Positions 1 to 8,546 are shown, counted from the stretch's first letter. The stretch is 64,000 nucleotides of DNA from Tabrizicola sp. (GCF_030694085.1 NZ_JAUXZE010000056.1:186001-250000); one strand, 5' to 3'. The notes: generated by a model not told the origin, from the letters alone. Numbers and translations are program-made.

Positions 1-246
1 ATCGACGCGGTCCATCAGGATCTCGGCCCAGCCGACGGTTTCCGGTAGATCGTGCACGACAGGGTTGGCGCAGGTGACCGGCTTCAGCTCAGGCAGGACA
101 AGGTCGCCCCAATCTTCGACCCCGTGGCCCTCGGCGCTGACCTCGCGGGCGATCCCGGCGACACGGTAGGCGGCGGGGCCCATCAGGCAGCCGGGGCGCT
201 TCTGGCCCGAGTCGATGGGGGCGCCGATCAGGATGGTCTTGGGCAT
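1..246 (-). CDS. rocF: Arginase, N-terminal part (runs off the window)
   Basis: Only the first 82 codons are inside the window; the rest lies to the left. The start is the ATG at 246..244. The reading begins MPKTILIGAPIDSGQKR and continues with GCLMGPAAYR, the characteristic N-terminus of bacterial arginases of the ureohydrolase superfamily, which hydrolyse L-arginine to ornithine and urea with a binuclear Mn centre. The metal-binding motifs (GGDH and later Asp pairs) are outside the window, so activity cannot be judged. It is transcribed away from ccmF; the 186-bp gap between them must hold both promoters. The family assignment is good; an agmatinase or other ureohydrolase is the main alternative. 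Confidence 0.85.
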   Translation of the reverse strand, partial: MPKTILIGAPIDSGQKRPGCLMGPAAYRVAGIAREVSAEGHGVEDWGDLVLPELKPVTCANPVVHDLPETVGWAEILMDRVD

Positions 247-432
247 GGCGGTCTCCACTGGTCGGGCGCTTTGGTCCGGTGTAGCGGGGCCGGACTGCCG
301 GTGGCAACGGACAATTCGGCGGGATCGGCGGGGATGCGCGGGCACAGTGCAGCCTTGGCGCGGCGGAAGGGCGCAGGGCTTTCCCCCGGAGGCCGCAGCG
401 CCTATCATTGGAGACAACCACGGGAGAGGCTG

Positions 433-2403
433 ATGATCGTCGAACTTGGGCATTTCGCGCTGATCCTGGCGCTGATGGTGGCGCTGGTGCAGTCCACGCT
501 GCCCTTGTGGGGCGCGCACCGGGGCGACGCGCGGCTGATGGCGCTGGCGGGTCCGGCGGCGCTCCTGCAGATGGGGCTGGTTGCGGGGTCATTCGCGGCG
601 TTGACCTGGGCCTTCGTCGTCTCGGACTTTTCCTTGGCGGTGGTGGTGTCCAACTCGCACACGCTGAAGCCGATGCTGTACAAGGTTTCGGGGGTCTGGG
701 GAAACCATGAGGGGTCCTTGCTGCTGTGGGTGCTGATCCTGGCGGTCTACGGGGCGGCGGTGGCGGGGTTCGGCGGCAACCTGCCGTCGCGGCTGAAGGC
801 GCGGGTGCTGGCGGTGCAGGGAATGATCGGGGTGGCGTTCCTGTTGTTCCTGCTTCTGACCTCGAACCCGTTCTGGCGGCTCGCGATGCCGCCTTTGGAC
901 GGGCAGGACCTGAACCCGCTGCTGCAGGACCCCGGATTGGCCTTTCATCCGCCGTTCCTTTATCTTGGTTATGTCGGCCTGAGCATGGCCTTCAGCTTTG
1001 CCGTGGCCGCGCTGATCGAGGGTCGCGTTGATGCCGCCTGGGGCCGCTGGGTGCGGCCCTGGACGCTGGCGGCCTGGGTCTTCCTGACCATCGGCATCGC
1101 GCTGGGGTCGTGGTGGGCCTATTACGAGCTTGGCTGGGGTGGCTTCTGGTTCTGGGACCCGGTCGAGAACGCAAGCTTCATGCCCTGGCTTCTGGCGGCA
1201 GCGCTGCTCCATTCTTCCATCGTCGTGGAAAAGCGAGAAAGCCTGAAGGCCTGGACAATCCTGCTGGCGATCATGGCCTTCGGGTTCAGCCTGATCGGGA
1301 CCTTTATCGTGCGGTCGGGGGTCATCACGTCGGTACATGCCTTCGCCAACGACCCCGAGCGGGGGGTGTTCATCCTGATGATCCTGGCCTTTTTCACCGG
1401 GGGCGCGCTGATCCTGTTTGCGTTGCGGGCGGGGTCGATGGAGGCGCGGGGGGTGTTCAGCCTGGTCAGCCGCGAAAGCGCGTTGGTGGCGAACAACATC
1501 TTGCTGACTGTCGCAGCGTTTGTCGTGTTCATCGGGACAATCTGGCCGCTTGTGGGATCAATGTTGCTAGGGCGCGACCTTTCAGTGGGTGAGCCCTTCT
1601 TCAACGCCGCCTTCTCGCCCTTCATGATTGGGCTGGCATTGATCCTGCCACCGGGGGCGATGCTGGCCTGGAAGCGGGGCGACATCGGGCGCAGCTTGCG
1701 CGGGCTTATTCCCGTGATGGTGCTGGCACTGGCGCTGGGGGCTCTGGCCTTTGCCATGCAGACCGGGCGCACGGCGTTGGGGCCGGTGGGCCTGATGCTG
1801 GGGGCCTGGGTCGGCTTCGGCGCGATGGCCGACATCTGGGCCCGGACCGGGCGCGAGGGTCTGGCCGCGCGCTTTGCCCGGCTGGGACGGCTCCCGCGGG
1901 CGGACTGGGGCAAGGCTACGGCGCATTTCGGGCTGGGGATCACGATCTTCGCCGTCTCGGCGATGATGTCCTGGAAGATCGAGGATATCCGCGTCGTGCA
2001 GGAGGGTGAGACCTTCCCCCTTGGTCGGTACGAGGTGAGGCTGGACAAGGTCGAGGAGGTGCAGGGGCCGAACTACACCTCCACGATGGGCTGGATGACC
2101 GTGACGCGAGGCGGGGCGGTCGTGGCGGTCCTGAACCCCGAAAAGCGGATCTATCCGGTGGCGCAGATGCCGACGACCGAAGCCGCGATCGACTATGGCT
2201 TCCTGCGCGACATCTACCTGGTTCTCGGCGACCGGCAGACCAGCGGCGGCTGGGCGGTGCGCAGCTATATCGAGCCCTTCGCCAACTGGCTGTGGGGCGG
2301 CTGCATCCTGATGGCGCTTGGCGGGCTTCTCAGCCTGTCGGACCGGCGGTACCGGGTGGCAGCGGGGGCGCGCAAGGTTCCAGCCGGGGTGCCGGCGGAA
2401 TGA
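433..2403 (+). CDS. ccmF: Cytochrome c-type biogenesis protein CcmF (haem lyase subunit)
   Basis: A 656-residue polytopic membrane protein, the usual CcmF length. CcmF takes haem from holo-CcmE and attaches it to apocytochrome c on the periplasmic side, working with CcmH. The WWD signature is visible at about residues 227-248 (WWAYYELGWGG followed by FWFWDPVEN), surrounded by many hydrophobic segments. The frame is open much further upstream, but the ATG at 433 follows a GGGAGAGG ribosome site and gives the family N-terminus MIVELGHFAL. The stop overlaps the ccmH start (ATGA), so the two are translationally coupled. No ccmE is visible next to it, so the ccm genes are split in this genome. Confidence 0.95.
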   Translation: MIVELGHFALILALMVALVQSTLPLWGAHRGDARLMALAGPAALLQMGLVAGSFAALTWAFVVSDFSLAVVVSNSHTLKPMLYKVSGVWGNHEGSLLLWVLILAVYGAAVAGFGGNLPSRLKARVLAVQGMIGVAFLLFLLLTSNPFWRLAMPPLDGQDLNPLLQDPGLAFHPPFLYLGYVGLSMAFSFAVAALIEGRVDAAWGRWVRPWTLAAWVFLTIGIALGSWWAYYELGWGGFWFWDPVENASFMPWLLAAALLHSSIVVEKRESLKAWTILLAIMAFGFSLIGTFIVRSGVITSVHAFANDPERGVFILMILAFFTGGALILFALRAGSMEARGVFSLVSRESALVANNILLTVAAFVVFIGTIWPLVGSMLLGRDLSVGEPFFNAAFSPFMIGLALILPPGAMLAWKRGDIGRSLRGLIPVMVLALALGALAFAMQTGRTALGPVGLMLGAWVGFGAMADIWARTGREGLAARFARLGRLPRADWGKATAHFGLGITIFAVSAMMSWKIEDIRVVQEGETFPLGRYEVRLDKVEEVQGPNYTSTMGWMTVTRGGAVVAVLNPEKRIYPVAQMPTTEAAIDYGFLRDIYLVLGDRQTSGGWAVRSYIEPFANWLWGGCILMALGGLLSLSDRRYRVAAGARKVPAGVPAE

Positions 2404-2873
2404 GCGCCTTTCTGAAGCGGTGGTGGGCAGATTGCCCACCCTACGCCCTTGTCCTGTTCCTGGCGGTGACCCCCGCCTGGGCGGTGCAGCCGGACGAGAT
2501 GCTGACCGACCCGGTCCTGGAGTCCCGCGCCCGCGAGATCAGTCGCGACATCCGCTGCCCGGTCTGCCAGGGCGAGACCATCGACGACAGCAATGCGCCG
2601 ATCAGCCGGGATCTGCGGCTGATCATCCGCGAACGGCTGGTCGCGGGCGATACCGATGCCGAGGTCGTCGACTACATCGTCGCGCGCTATGGCGAGGGGG
2701 TGCTGTTCAACCCGTCGGCCGAGGGGGCGAATCTGGTCCTATGGCTGGCCGGGCCTGCGCTCTTGCTGGCCGGGATCGCCGTGGCGCTGGCAGCGGGTCG
2801 CAGGCGCGTCGCATCCGAGGTGGAGATGTCAGCCGAGGAAGAGACGCGGCTGAAAGAAATCCTCAAAGAGTAG
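2400..2873 (+). CDS. ccmH: Cytochrome c-type biogenesis protein CcmH
   Basis: 157 residues. CcmH/NrfF-family thioredox protein that keeps the apocytochrome CXXCH cysteines reduced for haem attachment. The RCPVCQ motif is at residues 52-57 (Cys53 and Cys56). A signal/anchor segment (ALVLFLAVTPAWA) precedes it and a C-terminal membrane helix (about residues 118-138) follows, so the active site faces the periplasm. The start overlaps the ccmF stop by 4 nt. Oddity: codons 8-16 are made of a dispersed palindromic repeat (2422-2447), so the region just ahead of the hydrophobic core reads RWWADCPPYA and includes an extra cysteine. A second copy of the repeat begins at the stop codon. Confidence 0.92.
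   Translation: MSAFLKRWWADCPPYALVLFLAVTPAWAVQPDEMLTDPVLESRAREISRDIRCPVCQGETIDDSNAPISRDLRLIIRERLVAGDTDAEVVDYIVARYGEGVLFNPSAEGANLVLWLAGPALLLAGIAVALAAGRRRVASEVEMSAEEETRLKEILKE
2422..2447 (+). repeat. Dispersed palindrome, copy A (inside ccmH)
   Basis: GGTGGGCA, loop GAT, TGCCCACC, followed by CTACGCC: an 8-bp perfect stem. The same unit recurs at 2873-2900 and 26601-26627 in the same orientation, and diverged relatives occur at 62603-62625 and 62675-62697. The recurring tail CCCTACGCC shows this is a repeat family rather than chance dyads. This copy is translated as part of the ccmH N-terminus. Confidence 0.75.
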
Positions 2874-2900
2874 GTGGGGCGATATCGCCCACCCTACGCC
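2873..2900 (+). repeat. Dispersed palindrome, copy B (immediately after ccmH)
   Basis: Begins at the last base of the ccmH stop codon: GGTGGGG-CGATATCG-CCCACC then CTACGCC. The stem has one unpaired G relative to copies A and C. It could serve as an mRNA 3' stabiliser or weak terminator for ccmFH; there is no T-run after it. Confidence 0.7.
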
Positions 2901-2981
2901 TGGCCTTAGGCCCGTGACGCGGCGTTCGGCTTGGCCTTGCGCGCGGTCTCGCTACTCTGGCCGCAGATGAGGGAGGGGCGG

Positions 2982-3752
2982 ATGACGGAACTGGTGACGG
3001 TAAAGGTCGAAGGCGGGGTGCATCGCATCACGCTGAACCGGCCCGAGGTGATGAATGCCCTGAACCGAGAGATGCGGCTTCAGCTTCTGGCGGCTTTGCG
3101 CGCGGGCCACGGCGCGCGGGTCATCGTGCTGACCGGGTCCGGGCGCGGCTTCTGCTCGGGTCAGGACCTCACCGATGCCGAGGGGTTGGAGGCAGCCGGG
3201 TTCGAGGCGATCCTGAACGACGAATACGTGCCGATGATCCGCGCGATCACCGAGGCTCCGGTCCCGGTCATTGCGGCGGTCAATGGGGCGGCGGTGGGGG
3301 CAGGGGCGAATCTGGCGCTGGCCTGCGATCTGGTCATAGCCTGCGAAAGCGCGGTCTTTCTGCAGGCATTCACCCGGATCGGCCTGATCCCCGATGCCGG
3401 GGGCACCAGTTTCCTGCCGCGGCGGGTCGGGCTGCAACGGGCGATGGGAGCGGCGCTGTTGGCCGAGCCGGTCACCGCGCGGCAGGCCGAGGGCTGGGGG
3501 ATGATCTGGGAGGCGGTGCCAGACGACCGCTTCGCCGACGTTGTTGCGGCCCGCGCTGCGAAGCTGGCCCAGGGTCCGACAGGCGCCTATGCCGCCTTGA
3601 AGCAGGCGTTGCGCGGGGCGTTCGATCAGAGCCTGGACCAGCAACTTGCGATCGAGGCCCGCCTGCAGGGCCAGTGCGGCGCCAGCGCCGACTTCCGCGA
3701 AGGTGTCGCCGCCTTCCTGGGAAAGCGCCCTGCGGTCTTTCAGGGACGCTAG
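2982..3752 (+). CDS. Enoyl-CoA hydratase/isomerase family protein (PaaG-like)
   Basis: 256 residues, a crotonase-fold enzyme. The segment GRGFCSGQDL (about residues 52-61) is the form seen in PaaG, the 1,2-epoxyphenylacetyl-CoA isomerase of phenylacetate breakdown; VNGAAVGAGANLALACDL supplies the second oxyanion-hole strand. The ATG at 2982 is preceded by GGGAGGGG at 2971-2978; a start 17 codons upstream lacks this. No other paa genes are visible, so the substrate is not certain and a general beta-oxidation enoyl-CoA hydratase/isomerase is the alternative. It stands alone between ccmH and the cyclopropane synthase gene. Confidence 0.85.
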   Translation: MTELVTVKVEGGVHRITLNRPEVMNALNREMRLQLLAALRAGHGARVIVLTGSGRGFCSGQDLTDAEGLEAAGFEAILNDEYVPMIRAITEAPVPVIAAVNGAAVGAGANLALACDLVIACESAVFLQAFTRIGLIPDAGGTSFLPRRVGLQRAMGAALLAEPVTARQAEGWGMIWEAVPDDRFADVVAARAAKLAQGPTGAYAALKQALRGAFDQSLDQQLAIEARLQGQCGASADFREGVAAFLGKRPAVFQGR

Positions 3753-3824
3753 CAGGCACACTGGGAACCGTTTTCCACCCTTTGCGTTAGGCTCTTCGGG
3801 TTTCTGCAACGGGGGTGGGCGGAC

Positions 3825-5033
3825 ATGTGGAACCAGACATTGGCGGCGCTGCTGCGCCTTGGCGTGCGGACGGGTCGGATGGAACTGACTTTTGCCGATG
3901 GCTCGACCCGGGTCTTCGGGCCGGGCGGACCGCCCGAAACCAGCGTCACCCTGCACGACCCCGACCTGCCGCGAAAGTTGCTGCTGCGCCCCGACCTTGC
4001 GATGGGCGAGGCCTATATGGACGGTCGTCTGACCCTGCGCGGCGACGATGTGCGCAGCTTTCTGACCTTTGCCTTGCGCAATGCACGTGGCCGCAAGCTG
4101 CCGCCGCCCCTGCCACAGGCCCTGGCGGCCTGGAAGCAGGCGAAGTCCTGGGCGATCTGGAACCACATCGGCGTCGCACGGCGGAACGTGGCGCATCACT
4201 ACGACATCTCGCCCCGGCTTTACGACCTGTTTCTTGGCGAGACCAAGCAATACACCTGCGCCTATTTCCGGCGTCCCGAGATGACGCTGGAGGAGGCGCA
4301 GGCCGCCAAGATGGCACATATCGGCGGCAAGCTTCTGCTGCGTCCGGGGATGCGGGTTCTGGACATCGGCTGCGGCTTCGGGACGCTGGCGCTGGACTTG
4401 GCCCGCGACCACGGCGTCGAGGTGACGGGGATCACGCTGTCCGAAGTTCAACTGCAGGAGGCGCGACGCCGGGCCCGGGACGCGGGTCTGGAGGGCCAGG
4501 TCCAGTTCCGTCTGCAGGACTACCGAAGCGTGACCGAAACCTATGACCGTGTCGTGTCGGTGGGCATGATGGAGCATGTGGGCCTGCCGCATCTGCGGAC
4601 CTATTTCCAGAAAGTCGCCGACCTGATGCCGCAGGAGGGGGTGGCACTGATCCACTACATCGGGCGCTGGTCTCCGCCCGACACGATCTCGCCGTGGTTC
4701 AACAAATACATCTTCCCGGGCGCCTATTGCCCGACGATCTCCGAGGCGATGCGGGCGGTTGAAAGGACCGGGATGATCCTGTCGGATCTGGAGGTGTGGC
4801 GTGGGCACTATGAGCGCACGCTGCAGGAATGGCTGAAGCGGTTCGATGCCAATCTGGACCGCGTCCTGCAGCTTCAGGACGACCGTTTTGTGCGGATGTG
4901 GCGCTATTATCTCCAGTCGGCCGAGATGGGCTTTGCCGAAGGGCGTCTGGTAATCCACCAGCTGCAACTGGCCAAGGCGCGCGGCACCGTGCCGATGACG
5001 CGCGACTACCTTTACCCGGCGCGGAACAGCTAG
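3825..5033 (+). CDS. cfa: Cyclopropane-fatty-acyl-phospholipid synthase family protein
   Basis: 402 residues. Methylates cis double bonds of membrane phospholipid acyl chains using S-adenosylmethionine. The SAM-binding motif VLDIGCGFGTLALDLA sits at about residue 176 after an N-terminal lipid-binding domain of about 150 residues. Other family signatures are HHYDISPRLYDLFL, YTCAYF and VGMMEHVGLPHL. Length agrees with the family (about 380-410). It is monocistronic, tail to tail with ilvN 5 bp away. Related SAM enzymes that act on unsaturated lipids share these motifs, so the exact reaction is inferred. Confidence 0.9.
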   Translation: MWNQTLAALLRLGVRTGRMELTFADGSTRVFGPGGPPETSVTLHDPDLPRKLLLRPDLAMGEAYMDGRLTLRGDDVRSFLTFALRNARGRKLPPPLPQALAAWKQAKSWAIWNHIGVARRNVAHHYDISPRLYDLFLGETKQYTCAYFRRPEMTLEEAQAAKMAHIGGKLLLRPGMRVLDIGCGFGTLALDLARDHGVEVTGITLSEVQLQEARRRARDAGLEGQVQFRLQDYRSVTETYDRVVSVGMMEHVGLPHLRTYFQKVADLMPQEGVALIHYIGRWSPPDTISPWFNKYIFPGAYCPTISEAMRAVERTGMILSDLEVWRGHYERTLQEWLKRFDANLDRVLQLQDDRFVRMWRYYLQSAEMGFAEGRLVIHQLQLAKARGTVPMTRDYLYPARNS

Positions 5034-5038
5034 GGGTT

Positions 5039-5599
5039 CTACACTCCGCGCTTCAACCCCGCGACGCCGGTGCGGGCGATCTCGACCAGGCCCAGGGGGC
5101 GCATCAGGTCGGCGAAGGCGTCGATCTTCTCGGGCGTGCCGGTCATCTCGAAGACAAAGCTTTCCAGCGTGGAGTCAACGACATTGGCGCGGAAGATCTC
5201 GGCCAGGCGCAGGGCCTCGATCCGGTGGTCGCCGTGGCCCTTGACCTTGACCAGTGCCAGTTCGCGCTGGACGGACGGGCCTTCGGCGGTCAGGTCCTGG
5301 ACCTCGTGGACCGGAACCATGCGCTTCAGCTGCGCCTCGATCTGATCGATGACCGCCGGGGTGCCACGGGTGACGATGGTGATGCGGCTGCGGTGGCCGG
5401 TGTGGTCGACCTCGGCCACAGTCAGGCTGTCGATGTTGTAGCCGCGCCCCGAGAACAGGCCGATGACCCGGGCCAGGACGCCGGGTTCGTTCTCGACGAT
5501 GACAGCAAGGGTGTGGCTCTCCTCGACCTCGGACAGGGCCGAGCGGAGGTCATAGGCGGAATGGCTGGTCGAGCCCTTCTTGATGTTCAATGCGGACAT
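5039..5599 (-). CDS. ilvN: Acetolactate synthase small (regulatory) subunit
   Basis: 186 residues. Regulatory subunit of acetohydroxyacid synthase, giving valine feedback control to the catalytic subunit encoded upstream (6699-8453). The N-terminal ACT domain (about residues 28-100) reads HTLAVIVENEPGVLARVIGLF and GRGYNIDSLTVAEV, which is diagnostic; the C-terminal domain ends GLVEIARTGVAGLKRG. The ATG at 5599 has AGGTAGGA upstream. It is the last gene of the ilvB-acyltransferase-ilvN unit and starts 31 bp after the acyltransferase stop. Confidence 0.97.
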   Translation of the reverse strand: MSALNIKKGSTSHSAYDLRSALSEVEESHTLAVIVENEPGVLARVIGLFSGRGYNIDSLTVAEVDHTGHRSRITIVTRGTPAVIDQIEAQLKRMVPVHEVQDLTAEGPSVQRELALVKVKGHGDHRIEALRLAEIFRANVVDSTLESFVFEMTGTPEKIDAFADLMRPLGLVEIARTGVAGLKRGV

Positions 5600-5630
5600 G
5601 GGGTCCTACCTTCTGCTGTGTGGCACGGCG

Positions 5631-6632
5631 TCAGAATCCGATCCAGGACGGGCGACCGACGCGGCGGATGACGACGTAGATGATCAGGGGGCCGATGATT
5701 CCGGCAAGAGTGCCAAGGATCATGTGGGCGGTGAGGTCGGGGGTGAAGCGGCCCAGCACGGCGCGGGTGCCGGCGGAAAAGATCGTGTGGGCCAGGTAGA
5801 TGCCCATCGACGAGACGCCAAGGAAAGCCAGCAGGCGCAGCGGCGACGTCTGGCGCGCGCTGGTCAGCAGGTAGACCATAGCCAATGCGGCAAGGGACAG
5901 CCCAATGCCGAGGATTTGGCTGGCAAGCAGCGACTGCGGCACCTGGAAACTGGCCGCCTGCAAGCCGACAAAGACCGCAGCGGCGATCAGGAAAGCGACA
6001 GCACCCTGGGGTCGCCAGGTCGTCTGACCCAGCGCCAGGCCAGTCAGGAAGGCCCCGGCATAGGTCGCGGCCCCGACTGTCCAGGCGTTCAGACCGACCG
6101 GCGTGAAGCTGGAGGCAAGCACCACCAGTGCAGCCAGCATCGCCCAGACAGGGGCCGACAGCGGGCCGGTGATGAGGCGGATCAGCGCCAGCACGGCAAT
6201 ATGCTGCAGGAACAAGGCCCAAAGGAACCAGAAGTGGTCGCGCGGGGGCAGGGGGAAGAACAGCAGGCTCTCCAGGCCCGACACCTGCGTATTGGCCGCA
6301 TCCCCCGCCGCCAGCCGCGCGGCGGTGAAAAGATAGGTCCACAGCACCAGCGGCCACAACAGCCGCGTGACCCGACTGAACGCAGCCTCTGCCACTGGAC
6401 GGCTCAGCGCCCAGGCCTGGAAGGTCATGCCGGACAGAAGGAAGAACAGCGGCATGTGGAAATTGTAGATCAGCCGATCAACCAGCTGGAACGCCCAAGG
6501 ATTGCCGATCAGCCCCGCGGTTTCCAGCCCGCGCCAGGCATGGCCGATCACCACAAGGATGATGCCGACGCCCTTGGCGACATCCATCCACAGGTCGCGG
6601 GTCTTAGGGCTGGCCTCGGCGGTGAGGGTCAT
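5631..6632 (-). CDS. Acyltransferase family 3 membrane protein
   Basis: 333 residues with about ten hydrophobic segments. It has the Acyl_transf_3 (OafA/NodX-like) layout: an early DVAKGVGIILVVIGHAWRG with a conserved His at residue 31, then LIYNFHMPLFFLLSGM. Such proteins O-acylate surface glycans or lipids using cytoplasmic acyl-CoA. The target cannot be told from sequence. It sits between ilvB and ilvN on the same strand, 66 bp after ilvB and 31 bp before ilvN, so it is probably cotranscribed with them although it has no obvious role in branched-chain amino acid synthesis. AGGAA precedes the ATG at 6632. Confidence 0.88.
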   Translation of the reverse strand: MTLTAEASPKTRDLWMDVAKGVGIILVVIGHAWRGLETAGLIGNPWAFQLVDRLIYNFHMPLFFLLSGMTFQAWALSRPVAEAAFSRVTRLLWPLVLWTYLFTAARLAAGDAANTQVSGLESLLFFPLPPRDHFWFLWALFLQHIAVLALIRLITGPLSAPVWAMLAALVVLASSFTPVGLNAWTVGAATYAGAFLTGLALGQTTWRPQGAVAFLIAAAVFVGLQAASFQVPQSLLASQILGIGLSLAALAMVYLLTSARQTSPLRLLAFLGVSSMGIYLAHTIFSAGTRAVLGRFTPDLTAHMILGTLAGIIGPLIIYVVIRRVGRPSWIGF

Positions 6633-6663
6633 GGGGTTCCTGACTTATGGTCCTGGGGTGGCT

Positions 6664-6690
6664 GGCTTGCCGGACCGGGCCCGGCAAGCC
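6664..6690 (-). other. Hairpin between ilvB and the acyltransferase gene
   Basis: GGCTTGCCGG, 7-nt loop, CCGGCAAGCC: a perfect 10-bp stem starting 9 nt past the ilvB stop. No T-run follows on the minus strand, so it is more likely a partial terminator or 3'-end stabiliser than a full terminator. It may lower expression of the acyltransferase and ilvN relative to ilvB. Confidence 0.5.
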
Positions 6691-6698
6691 GCATCACA

Positions 6699-8453
6699 TC
6701 ACACCAGCACCGCGCCCTTGGCGCCGATCACGCCCTGGGTATCCGCATCGCCAAGCAGCATCTCGTTGTGCGGCTTGCCCGAGGGGATCATCGGGAAGCA
6801 GTTCTCGTGCTTTTCCACCAGACAGTCAAAGATCACCGGGCCGTCGTAACGGATCATTTCCATGATCGCGTCGTCCAGGTCCTTGGGGTCGTCGCACTTG
6901 ATGCCCTTGCAGCCGAAAGCCTCGGCCAGCTTGACGAAATCGGGCAGGCTTTCCGACCAGGACGAGGAATACCGCTCGCCATGCAGCAGTTCCTGCCACT
7001 GGCGGACCATGCCAAGGCGTTCGTTGTTCAGGATGAACTGCTTCACGGGCGCACGGAACTGCATCGCGGTGCCCATTTCCTGCATGTTCATCAGCCAGGA
7101 CGCCTCACCGGCGACGTTGATGACCAAGGCCTCGGGGTGGGCGATCTGCACGCCGATGCTGGCAGGCAGGCCATAGCCCATGGTGCCCAGACCGCCAGAA
7201 GTCATCCAGCGGTTCGGGTCCTCGAAACCAAGGAACTGGGCAGCCCACATCTGGTGCTGGCCGACTTCCGTGGTGATGTAGCGGTCCATGCCCTTGGTCA
7301 GGGCCTCAAGCCGCTCCAGCGCGTATTGCGGTTTGATCGTGGTGGTGGAGTTCTTGTAGGACAGACACTTCACGCTGCGCCATTCGTCGATCTGCTTCCA
7401 CCACTGCGACAACCCGCGCTGGTCGGTCTTCGATCCCCGCGCGCGCCACTGGCGCAGGACTTCCTCAAGCACCTTGGTCACGTCGCCGACGATCGGCACG
7501 TCCACCCGGATGACCTTGTTGATCGAGGACGGGTCGATGTCGATGTGCGCCTTCTTCGACTTCGGGCTGAAGTCCTTGATCCGCCCGGTGATGCGGTCGT
7601 CGAACCGCGCGCCGATGTTGATCATCAGGTCGCAGCCGTGCATGGCGAGATTCGCCTCGTACAGCCCGTGCATCCCCAGCATGCCGACCCAATTCTTGCC
7701 GCTTGCCGGGTATGAGCCCAGGCCCATCAGGGTCGAGGTGATGGGGAAATTGGTCTCGGCCACCAGTTCGCGCAAAAGCGCGCTGGCGCGGGGGCCAGAG
7801 TTGATGACGCCGCCGCCGGTGTAGAAGATCGGGCGCTCGGCCTGCTCCATCATCTCGACCAGGCGGGCGATCTGGTCCGGGTCGCCTTCGGTGCGCGGCT
7901 GATAGTGGCTGACCTTCGCCTTATCGGCGGGAACATAATCGGCAGTGGCGAATTGCACGTCCTTCGGGATGTCGATCAGCACCGGGCCGGGGCGGCCGTG
8001 GGTGGCGACGTGGAAGGCCTGGTGGATGGTGTCCGACAGTTTCGCCGTATCCTTCACCAGCCAGTTCATCTTGGTGCAGGGCCGGGTGATGCCCACGGTG
8101 TCAGCTTCCTGGAACCCGTCGGTGCCGATCATGAAGGTCGGGACCTGGCCGGTCAGCACGACGATCGGGATCGAATCCATCAGCGCATCGGTCAGGCCGG
8201 TCACCGCGTTCGTGGCCCCCGGGCCCGAGGTCACCAGCGCCACGCCGGGTTTTCCGGTGGATCGGGCATAGCCCTCGGCCATGTGGACCGCGCCCTGTTC
8301 GTGGCGGACAAGGATGTGGCGGATGTCGTTCTGCAGGAAAAGTTCGTCATAGATCGGAAGCACGGCGCCGCCGGGATAGCCAAAGACGACCTCGACGCCC
8401 TGATCCTTCAGCGCCTGGACCACCATCTTCGCTCCGGTCATCTGCTTCGACAT
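6699..8453 (-). CDS. ilvB: Acetolactate synthase large (catalytic) subunit
   Basis: 584 residues. ThDP/FAD enzyme condensing pyruvate with pyruvate or 2-oxobutyrate, the first common step to Val, Leu and Ile. Visible: MTGAKMVVQALKDQGVEVVFGYPGGAVLP at the N-terminus, the catalytic Glu52 in RHEQGAVHMAEG, and the central FAD-domain segment. The C-terminal ThDP/Mg motif reads GEASWLMNMQEM rather than the textbook GDGS form; I believe this form occurs in other alphaproteobacterial enzymes. AAGGAGA (8461-8467) precedes the ATG. Expression is under the leader-peptide attenuator at 8481-8578. Confidence 0.97.
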   Translation of the reverse strand: MSKQMTGAKMVVQALKDQGVEVVFGYPGGAVLPIYDELFLQNDIRHILVRHEQGAVHMAEGYARSTGKPGVALVTSGPGATNAVTGLTDALMDSIPIVVLTGQVPTFMIGTDGFQEADTVGITRPCTKMNWLVKDTAKLSDTIHQAFHVATHGRPGPVLIDIPKDVQFATADYVPADKAKVSHYQPRTEGDPDQIARLVEMMEQAERPIFYTGGGVINSGPRASALLRELVAETNFPITSTLMGLGSYPASGKNWVGMLGMHGLYEANLAMHGCDLMINIGARFDDRITGRIKDFSPKSKKAHIDIDPSSINKVIRVDVPIVGDVTKVLEEVLRQWRARGSKTDQRGLSQWWKQIDEWRSVKCLSYKNSTTTIKPQYALERLEALTKGMDRYITTEVGQHQMWAAQFLGFEDPNRWMTSGGLGTMGYGLPASIGVQIAHPEALVINVAGEASWLMNMQEMGTAMQFRAPVKQFILNNERLGMVRQWQELLHGERYSSSWSESLPDFVKLAEAFGCKGIKCDDPKDLDDAIMEMIRYDGPVIFDCLVEKHENCFPMIPSGKPHNEMLLGDADTQGVIGAKGAVLV

Positions 8454-8480
8454 TTCCGTCTCTCCTTAGCGCAACAAAAA

Positions 8481-8505
8481 GCCCCCGGAAGTTTCCTTCG
8501 GGGGC
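8481..8505 (-). terminator. ilvB attenuator terminator
   Basis: On the minus strand GCCCCC-GAAG, loop GAAA, CTTC-(C)-GGGGGC, followed by TTTTTGTTG: a 10-bp stem with one bulged C, a GNRA-type tetraloop and a U-run, i.e. a textbook intrinsic terminator. It lies between the leader peptide stop and the ilvB start, 28 nt before the ATG. Confidence 0.85.
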
Positions 8506-8546
8506 GCATGGGAACCACTATGGTCAACCGTCACCGGCCCATGCGC
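8504..8546 (-). promoter_or_regulatory. Alternative leader hairpin of the ilvB attenuator
   Basis: GCGCATGGG (8546-8538, in the last leader codons) is perfectly complementary to CCCATGCGC (8512-8504), enclosing a 25-nt loop. The 3' arm overlaps the first two bases of the terminator's 5' arm, so the two structures compete. This is the expected arrangement when the position of the leader ribosome decides between read-through and termination. Which structure is anti-terminator and which is pause hairpin needs a fold calculation. Confidence 0.6.

Noticed and set aside
2952..4967. 671-codon minus-strand open frame across the hydratase and cyclopropane synthase genes
   Set aside because: It is antisense to two well-supported genes, rich in His/Gln/Arg/Pro as expected of a shadow frame in GC-rich DNA, and has no recognisable motif.
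5580..7715. 711-codon plus-strand open frame across ilvN, the acyltransferase and ilvB
   Set aside because: Antisense to three recognised genes and compositionally a shadow (QG/DRGRH-rich), with no start signal.
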